DNA from: ZC4RG19 sp017577565
GTDB lineage: Bacteria > Actinomycetota > Acidimicrobiia > Acidimicrobiales > VFJN01
NCBI GenBank assembly: GCA_047459075.1
Contig: VSCH01000011.1
Location: forward strand, 1-64,000
Length of the DNA stretch: 64,000 bases
Reading direction: 5' to 3'
Position 1 is the first letter of the stretch, and each line of letters begins with the position of its first letter. The notes beneath the pieces are model-generated. The model had not been told where the DNA came from. It was given only the letters and a program-made list of their open reading frames with translations, and made no database searches. This document shows, in pieces, positions 34,720 to 44,611 of the stretch. A program made the position numbers and the translations under genes.

Positions 34720-35504
34720 GACGTGGTGCCCGACGCGCCGCCGGCCGTGTCGGTGGGCGCGTCGGACGTCGTCGACGAGCCCGGCCCGATGCCGAGCTGC
34801 TCCCGGATCTGGGCCAGCCGGGCCTGGGCCTCGGTGTTCAACGCCGCCTGCTCGACCTCGAGCATGCGGGACTCCACGGAGCTCTCGGTCAGCTCGGCCA
34901 TGCCCTTGGCCCGGGCGTAGCGGGCCTCGATCTTCTGGCGGACCTCGTCGAGCGTCGGCACGTCCTGGCCCACCGCCTCGGACAGCGAGGCCATGGCCGT
35001 GTTCATCTGCTCCTGCATCTTCGCCTGGTCGAGCTGGCTGAGCAGCTTCTGGCGCTCGGCGAGCTTCTGCTGCAGGGCGGTGGCGTTCTGCTGCACGGCG
35101 GCCTTGGCCTGGTTGGCGGCCTCGGTCGACTGCAGGTGCAGGGCCTTCAGGTCCTCGACCTCGCGCTCGAGGGCGATGAGGCGGTTGGCGAAGCTCTCGG
35201 CCGTCGCCGTGTACTCCGCGGCCTTGGCGTGGTCGCCGGCCTGGGCCGCCTGCTCGGCCATGAGCACGGCCTGCCGGGCGTTGGCGTTGACCTTCTCCAG
35301 GTCGGCCATCGCCCGGTTGAGCCGCATCTCGGTCTGCTTCTGGTGGGCGATGACGTTGGCGGCCTGCTCCTTGAGCCGGCGGTGCTGGTCCTGGGCCTCC
35401 TGGATGGCCTGTTCGAGCTGGACCTTGGGGTCGGCGCGCTCCTCGAGAGACATGCCGAGCTTCGCCGTGATGTAGGCCCACCACCGTCGCAACACCTTGA
35501 GCAT
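34716..35504 (-). CDS. pspA: PspA/IM30-family membrane stress protein
   Basis: 262-residue peripheral membrane protein, almost entirely coiled coil (about residues 25-235), which assembles on stressed membranes and keeps them sealed. The amphipathic start MLKVLRRWWAYITAKLG is the membrane-binding helix; LEERADPKVQLEQAIQEAQ is the family signature. The tail is Ser/Thr/Gly-rich. A TAAGGT box lies 6 bases before the ATG, so it can be transcribed as a leaderless message apart from murJ. No pspB, pspC or pspF is seen; the regulator is unknown. Confidence 0.92.
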   Translation of the reverse strand: MLKVLRRWWAYITAKLGMSLEERADPKVQLEQAIQEAQDQHRRLKEQAANVIAHQKQTEMRLNRAMADLEKVNANARQAVLMAEQAAQAGDHAKAAEYTATAESFANRLIALEREVEDLKALHLQSTEAANQAKAAVQQNATALQQKLAERQKLLSQLDQAKMQEQMNTAMASLSEAVGQDVPTLDEVRQKIEARYARAKGMAELTESSVESRMLEVEQAALNTEAQARLAQIREQLGIGPGSSTTSDAPTDTAGGASGTTS

Positions 35505-35510
35505 GCCCGC

Positions 35511-35516
35511 ACCTTA
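35511..35516 (-). promoter_or_regulatory. -10 box of pspA, leaderless
   Basis: TAAGGT on the minus strand ends 6 bases before the pspA ATG. It lies just before the pspA gene and after the murJ stop. Confidence 0.5.
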
Positions 35517-35522
35517 GATCGC

Positions 35523-38099
35523 TCAGCGGCGCAGTCGGCGTGCGATGCCTCCGAGGCGGGCCACGGTCGCCCGCGCCTCGGGCACGCCGAGGCGGTGGGT
35601 GACGGCCATGTAGGCGAGGCCCGCGGGCCCGACGACCAGCACCACCTCGACCACGTCGGGCAGCGCGGCGAGCACGCGCTCGGCGCCGGCGGCCACCACC
35701 GCGGCCACCGCGCAGCCGACCGAGATGGGCGGGAGCCAGCGGCCGGCCAGCTTGGTGCGACCGATGCGCCACGCCAGGGCCGTGCTCAGCATGCGGTACT
35801 CGACCCAACGGGAGACCGTCGCACCGATGGCCAGGCCGAGGATGCCGAGGTGCACGACGCCCTCGGGGTCGTCCCGCACCGCCGCGGGCAGCGGGCCGAC
35901 CGCGAACACGTCGCCCCAGCCCTCGACCTGCTCCGGCCCGACGTAGAGGCGGTCGAGCGGGAACATGAAGGCGAGGCCGACGATCGCCGACAGGACGACG
36001 CCGAGCACGCCGAGCCGGGCGGGCGTGCGGGGGTCGTCGAGCGCGTAGAGGCCGTTCTGCAGCAGGCGGGTGGCGGTGGCCGGCAGGAGCCCGACGGCGA
36101 GGACGGCCAGCGTCAGCCACACCGCGACCGTGTCGGCCCGCCCGAAGCTGCCCCGCTCGAACACCGCGGCGACGATGACGTCGCCGACGACGATGAACAT
36201 CGTGGCCGTGAAGGCCACGTACCAGCCCATGCGGGCCATGCTGTCCTCGAGCCGCAGCCGGAAGCGCCGCCGGGTGTCCGGGTCGTGCACGCTGACCTGC
36301 GACATGTCGGGCAGCTCGGCGGCCGCCACGCTGACGCCGAACAGGCTGACCGGCAGCAGGTAGAGGACCATCGTGTAGGTGAGCGACGAGACCGCGCCGC
36401 TGACCAGGTAGCTGGCCAGCCACAGGTCGACCCACCCCATGATCTGGATGGCGCCCCGCCCGGCCAGCACCGGCAGGAAGCGGCCGATGACGCTGCGGAC
36501 CCACGGGTCGCGGGCGTGCAGGTTGGGGCGCACGGCGCCGAGCAGGCGCCGGACCGGCCGGAGCTGCACGCCGAACTGGAGCACGCCGCCCACGAACACG
36601 CCCCAGGACAGGGCGACGGCGAGGTCGCGCTGGTCGGCCGCCGAGGTGTGGCCGCCGACGACGACCGCCCCGCCGACGAGCGCGGCGATCTGGGCCACGT
36701 TCCACAGCACCGGGGCGACGTAGGAGAGGAAGAACTGCTTGTGGCTGTTCAGGACGCCCAGGCACCAGGCCGACAGCACGAGGAAGCCGATGCCCGGGAA
36801 CATGATCCGGGTGAGCTGGACGGTCAGCTCGTACTTGTCCTCGGCGAAGCCGGGCACGAGCAGGTCGGTGAGCGGCGCCGCGAACACGACGCCGACCAGG
36901 CTGATGACCCCGGTGAGCGCGGCCAGCAGGCCGGCGATGGCGCCGGCGACGTGCCCGGCCTCCTCGTCGCGGCCCTCGGCCCGCAGGCGGGCGTAGACGG
37001 GGATGAACGAGGCGGACAGCACCCCCTCGCCGAGCAGGTTCTGCATGAGGTTGGGGATGCGCAGGGCCGCCTTGAAGGCGTCGGCGGCGGGGCCCGCGCC
37101 GAGGAAGGCCGCGGTGACCATCTCGCGGATCAGCCCGGCGCAGCGCGACAGGAAGATGCCGGCGGCGACGAGCAGCGAGCCCCGGGCGTTGGAGCGGGGG
37201 GCCGGCTCGGCCTCCTCGGGCGCGGCCGTCGTCGTGCCGCCGGCGTCCCCGGCCGCCTCCTCGGCTGCGGTGGTCGGTCCCGGGGTCGCCGGCCAGGTCT
37301 CCTCCCAGACCACGTCCTGCTCGGCCGTGTCCGGGCCGCCCCACCCGACGTCCGGCGTGTCCCAGCTCGGGGCCGGCGCCCACCCCGGCTCGTGGTCGGC
37401 GGCCGGCTGCCGCGCCCACCCCGCGTCGCCCCCGGTCGGCTCCCCGGGGGACCAGGTCTCGTCCCGCCCCGGCGCCCAGGGGCCGGCCCGGCCGTCCGGT
37501 GCCCGGGTCGCCTCGGGGTCGGGGGCCCAGGGGCCGGCCTCCCGGGGGGCGTGGGGCTCGGCCCGTCCGGGGCCCCACGGGTCGGCCCCTCGGGCCGGCG
37601 ACCCACCGGCCCAGGGGTCGGGCCGGTCGGCGGGCGGGCGCGCGCCGGCCGCGCCGGGCTCGCCGCCCCCCGGGTCGTCCCGCTCGGTCGCCCACGGCTC
37701 CTCGACGTGGACGGCCCGGTGCTCGCCGGTCATCCACGGTCCCGGCGGCTGCTGGGCCAGGCCGGGCGACTCGGGCGCCAGGCCGAACATGTCGGCGGGC
37801 AGGGGCAGCTCCCCGGTCACCTCCTCCGGCGACCAGCGGTAGGCGGGCGGCTCGGCCCCGGCCCAGCGCAGCCGCCGCGGGCCCGGGCGGTCACCGCCGG
37901 GCGGGGCCGCCCCGCCGCCCTCGGCCCCGGTCGCCGCGCCCGGCGACCGGCCGAAGAACTCCCGGGCGCGGCGGCGGTTCTCCTCGCCGTAGTGCAGCTC
38001 GGCCTCGTCGACGGACCGCCGGACCCGGCGCGCCCGGGGCTCGCCGCCCTGCCGCTCGGGCGCCGCGCCCCGCTCGTCCCGCCGCCGTCGTCGGCTCAC
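35523..38099 (-). CDS. murJ: MurJ lipid II flippase with a long cytoplasmic N-terminal extension
   Basis: 858-residue protein. The C-terminal 560 residues are MurJ/MviN, which flips lipid II across the membrane: about 14 segments starting GSLLVAAGIFLSRCAGLIREM, then ADAFKAALRIPNLMQNLLGEGVLSASFIPV, and a last part with helices 13-14. The first 300 residues are predicted disordered and rich in Pro, Gly, Trp and acidic residues, with short repeats around GPWAP and WGP; mycobacterial MurJ instead has a C-terminal extension that meets an FHA protein. The GTG overlaps the upstream stop as GTGA. ATGs inside the extension (for example at the MTGEH stretch) would remove part of it. Confidence 0.9.
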   Translation of the reverse strand: MSRRRRRDERGAAPERQGGEPRARRVRRSVDEAELHYGEENRRRAREFFGRSPGAATGAEGGGAAPPGGDRPGPRRLRWAGAEPPAYRWSPEEVTGELPLPADMFGLAPESPGLAQQPPGPWMTGEHRAVHVEEPWATERDDPGGGEPGAAGARPPADRPDPWAGGSPARGADPWGPGRAEPHAPREAGPWAPDPEATRAPDGRAGPWAPGRDETWSPGEPTGGDAGWARQPAADHEPGWAPAPSWDTPDVGWGGPDTAEQDVVWEETWPATPGPTTAAEEAAGDAGGTTTAAPEEAEPAPRSNARGSLLVAAGIFLSRCAGLIREMVTAAFLGAGPAADAFKAALRIPNLMQNLLGEGVLSASFIPVYARLRAEGRDEEAGHVAGAIAGLLAALTGVISLVGVVFAAPLTDLLVPGFAEDKYELTVQLTRIMFPGIGFLVLSAWCLGVLNSHKQFFLSYVAPVLWNVAQIAALVGGAVVVGGHTSAADQRDLAVALSWGVFVGGVLQFGVQLRPVRRLLGAVRPNLHARDPWVRSVIGRFLPVLAGRGAIQIMGWVDLWLASYLVSGAVSSLTYTMVLYLLPVSLFGVSVAAAELPDMSQVSVHDPDTRRRFRLRLEDSMARMGWYVAFTATMFIVVGDVIVAAVFERGSFGRADTVAVWLTLAVLAVGLLPATATRLLQNGLYALDDPRTPARLGVLGVVLSAIVGLAFMFPLDRLYVGPEQVEGWGDVFAVGPLPAAVRDDPEGVVHLGILGLAIGATVSRWVEYRMLSTALAWRIGRTKLAGRWLPPISVGCAVAAVVAAGAERVLAALPDVVEVVLVVGPAGLAYMAVTHRLGVPEARATVARLGGIARRLRR

Positions 38100-38896
38100 C
38101 GCGCCCCGCCCGGTGGCAGGTCGCGCGGCCCCGCCGTCGCACCCCCCGCCGGGGTCACGCCCGCCTCGTCGAGCGCGAGGCGCAGCGCCTCCATCTCGCT
38201 CACGACGGCGTCGATGTCGGCGCCCAGGCCGCCGGTCGCCTCGGCGCCGCCCGTCGCCTGGGCGGAGATCTCGATGGTGCGGACGACGGCCTCCTCCAGC
38301 CGGGCGTCCAGGAGGCGCAGCTCGCGCTGCGCCCGCTCGATCACCTGGTCGAGCCGGTCGGCGGACGCCCGCTGGGACGCGAGCGACCGCTGGACGGCGC
38401 GGTCGGCCTCGTCGAGGCCGTCCCCGGCGGCGGCCCGCTCGAGCTGGGCCAGGCGGCGCTCGATGTCGGCCACGTCGATGCCCCGGCGGGCCCGCACGAG
38501 CACCTGCCCCCGCTTGGCGACCTGCCAGCACTCCTCGACACCGGTCTGCACCCGCTGCTCGATCTCGCCCAGGCGGTCGCGCAGCGGCCCCGGCGGGATG
38601 CGCTCGACCGCGTGGGCGAACCGGGCCCGCGCCTGCAGCGCGTCCTGCACGAACCGCCGCCACGGCTCCTGCAGCGTGAAGGGGTCGATCCGCTCGCGGC
38701 GCGGTCCCCGGGGCGCGAGGCGCAGCACGTTGAGGGCCCACACCGCCACGCCGGCGAGCACCGCGGCCCACACCGGCAGCCCGACCACCGCCAGCACCAC
38801 GGCGACGGCGATCCCGCCGAGGAGCCCGGGCGGCGACAGGAGCGCCCGGGCGCCGCGGTGGGAGAGCATGCGGTCGCGGAAGGTCGGCGCGGCCAT
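38096..38896 (-). CDS. Membrane-anchored coiled-coil protein, function unknown
   Basis: 266-residue protein not recognised beyond its layout. Two close membrane segments (about residues 25-43 and 45-60) are followed by a basic stretch, then a mostly helical region (about 75-230) with heptad-like patterns (LDQVIERAQRELRLLDARLEEAVV) on the cytoplasmic side, and a Gly/Pro tail. The layout resembles actinobacterial proteins found next to murJ. A TAACGT box lies 11 bases before the ATG. The stop overlaps the murJ start, so the two proteins probably act together, perhaps at the site of wall synthesis (inference). Confidence 0.7.
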   Translation of the reverse strand: MAAPTFRDRMLSHRGARALLSPPGLLGGIAVAVVLAVVGLPVWAAVLAGVAVWALNVLRLAPRGPRRERIDPFTLQEPWRRFVQDALQARARFAHAVERIPPGPLRDRLGEIEQRVQTGVEECWQVAKRGQVLVRARRGIDVADIERRLAQLERAAAGDGLDEADRAVQRSLASQRASADRLDQVIERAQRELRLLDARLEEAVVRTIEISAQATGGAEATGGLGADIDAVVSEMEALRLALDEAGVTPAGGATAGPRDLPPGGAR

Positions 38897-38907
38897 AGGT
38901 GTCGTTC

Positions 38908-38913
38908 ACGTTA
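38908..38913 (-). promoter_or_regulatory. -10 box for the murJ operon
   Basis: TAACGT on the minus strand, 11 bases before the ATG at 38896. It lies in the 80-base gap after the binding-protein gene. Confidence 0.4.
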
Positions 38914-38976
38914 CGCGGGCGCGCACCGCCCCCGGCGCATCGGCGACGGGCCGCGGCGCCGGGGGCGGTCCGGGCC

Positions 38977-40455
38977 TCAGCCGGCGTAGCGCTCGAGGGC
39001 CTCGGTGGCGCGCTCCTGGGCGCGGGTCAGCGCCGAGCTCACGTCCTGGTCGTCGAACAGGATCCCCTCCATCGCCGCCTCGACGGCGTCCGCGACGTCG
39101 GGGTAGGGGCCGATCAGCGGGCCCGACCGGTCGGGGTCGGCCTCGCTGAGCTGCTCGGCGGCCGGCTGCAGCAGGACGCCGGCCAGGTCGTGCTCCCAGA
39201 AGTCCTGGACCTCGGGCTCGTCCTCGACGTCCTTCACGACGGGCAGGTAGCCGCCCTGCAGGTGCCAGATCTTGGCGTTCTCGGGCTGGAGCATGAACTC
39301 CATGAACGCCCACGACGCCGCGACCTCCTCGGGCGAGGAGGTGTTGAGCAGGTAGAAGGCGCCGCCGCTCGGGAACACCTGGCCCGGCTCCTCGATGCCG
39401 GGGAAGGGCCCGGTGCCCGGGACGAGCACGCTGAGGTCGATCGCCGAGGCGTCGAAGTCGACCCCTGCCTCCTCGGCCGTGATCGTGCCGCCCAGGGCGT
39501 CGCGGATCGTCGTCGACGCCGTCGAGGTCTCGATGAGCATCGACGACTCCTGGGTGACCAGCGCCAGGTAGTGGTCGATGCTGCCCTCGGTGTTGGCGAA
39601 CGCGTTGACCAGGCCCTCGTCGTCCATCTCCTTGAGCATGGTCATGAGCTCCTCCGCCTCCTCGGTGGCGAAGGTCGCCTCGGTGGCCAGGCCGTCGCGC
39701 CCGTTGCCCTCGTCGACCATGTCGACGCCGACGCCGGTCAGCCACGTCTCGAAGAACCACCGGGTGGTCTTGAGCGACAGCGGCTTGTCCGCCACGCCGG
39801 CCTCCTTGATGGCCCGGGCGTGCTCCCAGACCTCCTCCAGGGTCTCCGGCGGGTCGGACGGGTCGAGGCCGGCGCGCTCCCAGTGGGCCTTGTTGTAGTA
39901 GAGCACCGGCGTCGAGACGTTCATGTACGCCGGGTAGAGGACGCCGCCGACCGAGTACTTCGACCGGACCGCCGGTTCGAGCTCGGTGATGTCGTAGTCG
40001 GCCGCCTCCATGCAGGCCTGGGCCGGCAGCACCTTGCCGCTGTCGGCCATGGCCTGCAGCTGCGTGTCCTCGAGGTAGATCATGTCGGGCAGCTGGTCGT
40101 CGCCGGCCGACGCCGCGCTCGTGAACTCGCGGTAGACCTCGGCGTAGGACACCCCCTGGTCGCTGGCGTTGACCACGACCTGGTCCTGGCTGGCGTTGAA
40201 GGCGTCGACGATCTGGCGCATGGCGACGTTGGCCGAGCCGGCCAGGCCGCCGAACCACAGCGTCACCTCGACCGGGCCCTCGGCGTCCTCCAGCGCGTCG
40301 ACCGGGCAGTCGGGCAGCTCGGCCTCGTCGCCGTCGCCCGCCGCCACGTCCGCGTTGCCGCCGGAGGTGGGCGGGTCGCTGCACGCCGCCACGACCAGGG
40401 CGGCGACGCCCAGCACGGCGAGGCCTCGGCGGCGGGGGGAGCGGGAGGTTGTCAT
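38977..40455 (-). CDS. ABC transporter sugar-binding lipoprotein
   Basis: 492-residue solute-binding protein (family 1, UgpB/MalE-like). A basic start and hydrophobic stretch end in lipobox V-A-A-C with Cys at residue 25. The mature part shows EVTLWFGGLAGSANVAMRQIVDAFN, LPDMIYLED, and GGAFYLLNTSSPEEVAASWAFMEFM, standard for this family. An AGGAGG ribosome binding site precedes the ATG. It is the last gene of its operon, after ATPase and both permeases; more often it comes first. A gap of 58 bases separates it from the permease gene. The substrate is an oligosaccharide or glycerol-phosphate compound by family, not resolved. Confidence 0.92.
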   Translation of the reverse strand: MTTSRSPRRRGLAVLGVAALVVAACSDPPTSGGNADVAAGDGDEAELPDCPVDALEDAEGPVEVTLWFGGLAGSANVAMRQIVDAFNASQDQVVVNASDQGVSYAEVYREFTSAASAGDDQLPDMIYLEDTQLQAMADSGKVLPAQACMEAADYDITELEPAVRSKYSVGGVLYPAYMNVSTPVLYYNKAHWERAGLDPSDPPETLEEVWEHARAIKEAGVADKPLSLKTTRWFFETWLTGVGVDMVDEGNGRDGLATEATFATEEAEELMTMLKEMDDEGLVNAFANTEGSIDHYLALVTQESSMLIETSTASTTIRDALGGTITAEEAGVDFDASAIDLSVLVPGTGPFPGIEEPGQVFPSGGAFYLLNTSSPEEVAASWAFMEFMLQPENAKIWHLQGGYLPVVKDVEDEPEVQDFWEHDLAGVLLQPAAEQLSEADPDRSGPLIGPYPDVADAVEAAMEGILFDDQDVSSALTRAQERATEALERYAG

Positions 40456-40513
40456 GCGTCCTCCTGGCAGTGTCGTGCGGACGGTGCGATCGGTCGGTCG
40501 GGCGCGGCCACGG

Positions 40514-41848
40514 CTACCCCTTCACCGCCCCGGCGGTCAGGCCCCGGATGATCTGGCGCTGGAAGGCGAGGAGCAGCGCCACGACCGGCAGGGCGACGAT
40601 CAGCGCCGCGGCGACGCCGACGTTGGCGTTGGCCACGTCGGTGGCCGAGATCGTCTTCAGCGCGATCTGCGCCGTCTCGTAGCGGCTGTCGTCGATCACC
40701 GCCTGGGGCCACAGGTACTGGTTCCAGGCGTTCAGCGCGGCGATGACCGTGAACGACGCGATCACCGGCCGGGTGAGGGGCACGGCGAAGCGCCACAGGA
40801 AGGCCATGTGGCCGTAGCCGTCGAGCCGGGTGGCGTCCTGGATCTCGGGGGGGACGCCGCGGAAGCCCTGGCGGATGAGGAACGTTCCGAACGCGGTGGC
40901 GGCGAACGGCACGACGAGGCCGGCGTTGCTGTTGATCCAGCCCAGCTCGCGGATGGTCTGGACGTTGGCCAGCAGCGTGACCTCGATGGGCAGCAGCAGC
41001 GTGCCCATGAACAGGGCGAACAGCAGCGTCTTGGCCGGGAAGCGCAGGAAGGCGAACGCGTAGGCGGCCAGGATCGAGGTGAGCACCTGCGCCACCGTGA
41101 TGAGCACGGTGACGACGAGGCTGCGCGTCATGGCCGGGCCGAGCCGGGCCTGGTCCCAGCCCTGGTTCCACACCGCGGCGCCGAAGGCGACGACCACGAT
41201 CGCCGTCGTCGCCACACCCACCAGGGCGGCCAGCAGCAGCGGGCGCCACACGGGGCGGTGGAGGCCGAACCCGACGAGCTGGGTGGCGGCGACCGCGGCG
41301 ATCGTCGCCAGCCACCAGGCCGGCGTGCTGGTCGAGCGGTCGACCGCCGCCGACCACACCTGGCTCGCCAGCGCGGCCACCGCGACCGTGCCGGCGACGA
41401 CGGCGGCCAGCCGACGGGGCGACCGCACGAGCGGTGCCGGCGCCCGCAGGGTGCCGCCCGCGGCCCGCAGCTGGACCCAGGCCAGCGCGGCGACCACGAC
41501 CAGCGTCCGCAGGACGACCGACACCGCGCCCCCGTCGAGCCAGCCCCGATCCTTCCACTGGACGGCCACGGGGTGCAGCGGCTTGCCCTCGTTGATGTAC
41601 GGGAACGGCGGCGACAGCGCCTGGATGACCGCGAACGCGACCGGCAGCAGCACGACGGCGGCGAGCACGACGAGCAGCGCGTACTGGCCGACGAGGCCGG
41701 CGACCCGCCGGGCGTGCGACCGGCCGGCGACGGCGGCGGGCGGCGCGCCGTGGATCGGGCCGCCGATCACGTCGTCGGCGGGCATCGTGACGACGCCCTC
41801 GTCGGGCAGGGCGGTGGCCGTGGCCGGCGCGCCCGGGTCAGCGGGCAT
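40514..41848 (-). CDS. ABC sugar transporter permease with a large insert
   Basis: 444-residue permease of the MalG/UgpE type. The C-terminal 230 residues hold five segments and the ATPase-coupling EAA loop (DATRLDGYGHMAFLWRFAVPL). After a 40-residue tail and the first segment (about 50-70), the family would normally continue directly to the second; here about 130 extra residues (about 105-235) with three further hydrophobic segments are inserted. The usual length is about 280. The ATG lies 11 bases inside the end of the other permease gene. The insert may add a periplasmic or membrane domain; its role is unknown. Confidence 0.88.
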   Translation of the reverse strand: MPADPGAPATATALPDEGVVTMPADDVIGGPIHGAPPAAVAGRSHARRVAGLVGQYALLVVLAAVVLLPVAFAVIQALSPPFPYINEGKPLHPVAVQWKDRGWLDGGAVSVVLRTLVVVAALAWVQLRAAGGTLRAPAPLVRSPRRLAAVVAGTVAVAALASQVWSAAVDRSTSTPAWWLATIAAVAATQLVGFGLHRPVWRPLLLAALVGVATTAIVVVAFGAAVWNQGWDQARLGPAMTRSLVVTVLITVAQVLTSILAAYAFAFLRFPAKTLLFALFMGTLLLPIEVTLLANVQTIRELGWINSNAGLVVPFAATAFGTFLIRQGFRGVPPEIQDATRLDGYGHMAFLWRFAVPLTRPVIASFTVIAALNAWNQYLWPQAVIDDSRYETAQIALKTISATDVANANVGVAAALIVALPVVALLLAFQRQIIRGLTAGAVKG

Positions 41849-42757
41849 AGTGGACCCTCCGCTCGAGGATGGCGAACTGCAGCGCGGTGACGACCAGCGT
41901 CACGAGGAACAGGCCGATCGAGTAGACGGCGCCGATGCCGATGTTGTCGGGTCGGTTCAGGCGGTTGATCTTGAACACCAGCGTCTCGGTGGCGGAGACC
42001 GGCCCGCCCTTGGTGATGATGTCGATCTGGGCGAACGCCTGCAGGCCGAAGATCACGAGCACGACGAGCAGGAACAGCAGCACCGGTGAGATCAGCGGCA
42101 GCGTGATGCGCACCAGCCGGCGGACGGCGCCGTAGCCGTCGAGCAGGGCCGCCTCCATCACCTCGTCCGGCACCGCCTGCAGGCCGGCGAGCACGATGAC
42201 GAAGGAGAGGCCCATGTTCTGCCAGATCGACGAGATCGACACGGCGACCATCGCCATGTCGGGGTCGTTCAGCCAGTTGGCCTCGATCAGGCCGACGACC
42301 GGGTTGAACAGGTAGAAGAAGATCACCGAGGTGACCGCGGTCGAGCTGGCCAGCGTCGAGCTGAAGATGGCCTGGAAGACCTTGATGCCCCGCAGGCGGC
42401 GGTGCGCGGCGACGGCCAGCAGCACGCCGAGCACCAGCCCGGCGGGGACCGTGTAGAGCACGAACTGCACGCTGTGCCACAGGCCCTCGCGGAAGTCGTC
42501 GCTGCCCAGCGCCTCCCGGTACTGGGCGAGACCGACGTCCTCGAAGTAGGCGCCGTTGCGTCGGCTCTCGAACCGGCCCCAGTTCAGGAGGTTGAGGAAC
42601 GGCCGGTAGAAGAAGACGACGAAGACCGCGATCGACGGCGCCAGCAGCGCCAGGGCGAGCAGGACCTCGCGGGGCGAGTACCGGCGCAGCCACCGGCGGC
42701 GCGAGCGGGGCACTTCCGGCGAGCGGTCCGCCGCGGGGGAGGTGACGGCCTCGGCGG

Positions 42758-42761
<4 letters not shown>
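41838..42761 (-). CDS. ABC sugar transporter permease, UgpA/MalF type
   Basis: 307-residue permease with six membrane segments and the EAA loop (EVMEAALLDGYGAVRRLVRITLPL). The first segment follows a charged N-terminal stretch (RSRRRWLRRYSPREV). GTG is chosen because it overlaps the ATPase stop as GTGA; the frame is open further upstream but within the ATPase gene. It pairs with the long permease encoded next. Confidence 0.92.
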
Positions 42762-43870
<1,109 letters not shown>

Positions 43871-43913
43871 CTCGTCCCTCCCCGGGTCGGCCCCGTCGCC
43901 ACCGGACGCCCGC

Positions 43914-43943
43914 AGGCTAGGCAGCGTCGGCATCCCGAACCTA
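43914..43943 (-). promoter_or_regulatory. Candidate -10 boxes for the ABC importer operon
   Basis: On the minus strand TAGGTT (43943-43938) and TAGCCT (43919-43914) both lie in the gap between the importer and the divergent sigma factor gene. The nearer one predicts a leader of about 37 bases with the ribosome binding site. Confidence 0.4.
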
Positions 43944-44000
43944 GCCCTCACGTGGACGCCAGGTGAGCACCGGGCGACGGTCCGCTGACGCCACCGGCGC

Positions 44001-44028
44001 GTCAACGCGCGGCGGCCCTCGGGCGTCT
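44001..44028 (+). promoter_or_regulatory. ECF-type promoter, probable autoregulation
   Basis: GTCAAC at 44001-44006 and CGTCT at 44024-44028 are separated by 17 bases. CGTC at -10 is a hallmark of many ECF sigma promoters and is unlike the TANNNT boxes of the rest of the window. It predicts a start next to the ATG at 44036. Confidence 0.45.
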
Positions 44029-44035
44029 GTCCGAC

Positions 44036-44611
44036 ATGATGAGGGTGATGAGCCTCCCGCCCAGCGCGCGGTCGGGCTCCGGCACGGCGCCGCGGGTGCG
44101 GCCGGGCCCCGGCACGGCCGCCGACCCGCTCGAGGCGCTCCACCGGGAGCACTACGACCAGCTCGTGCGGCTGGCGGTGCTCGTCGTCGGCGACGTGGGC
44201 GTCGCCGAGCAGCTCACCCAGGACGCCTTCGTCAAGCTGCACCTGCGCTGGGGCGGGCTGCGCCGCCTCGACCGGGCGCCGGCGTACCTCCGCAGCGCCG
44301 TGCTGAACGGCGCCCGCTCCCACCTGCGGCGCCGGCGCATCCGCGACCGCCACGACGCCCGCCGCACCGCCGCGCCCCCGGTGGACACCCCCGAGGGCGC
44401 GCTGCTCGGGCGGGCCGAGCACGAGCGCGTCGTCGCCGCGGTGCGGCGCCTGCCGCAGCGCCAGCGCGAGGCGGTCGTGCTGCGGTTCTACATGGACCTG
44501 CCGCTCAGCGAGATCGCGGAGGGCATGGGCGTCTCGGAGGGGGCGGTCAAGACCCACCTGCACCGGGGCCTCGCCGCCCTGGCCCGGCACCTGGGGGAGG
44601 GGGAGCGATGA
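44036..44611 (+). CDS. ECF sigma factor (sigma-70 family, SigE-like)
   Basis: 191-residue extracytoplasmic-function sigma factor. Region 2 is about residues 30-95 (LHREHYDQLVRLAVLVVGD, LTQDAFVKLHLRW) and region 4 about 128-185 with helix-turn-helix LPLSEIAEGMGVSEGAVKTHLHRGLAAL. Region 3 is absent, as in all ECF factors. Three ATGs and one GTG compete in the first 15 bases; the first (44036) fits the promoter. The stop overlaps the next gene (ATGA), which is probably its membrane-bound partner. Confidence 0.92.
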   Translation: MMRVMSLPPSARSGSGTAPRVRPGPGTAADPLEALHREHYDQLVRLAVLVVGDVGVAEQLTQDAFVKLHLRWGGLRRLDRAPAYLRSAVLNGARSHLRRRRIRDRHDARRTAAPPVDTPEGALLGRAEHERVVAAVRRLPQRQREAVVLRFYMDLPLSEIAEGMGVSEGAVKTHLHRGLAALARHLGEGER

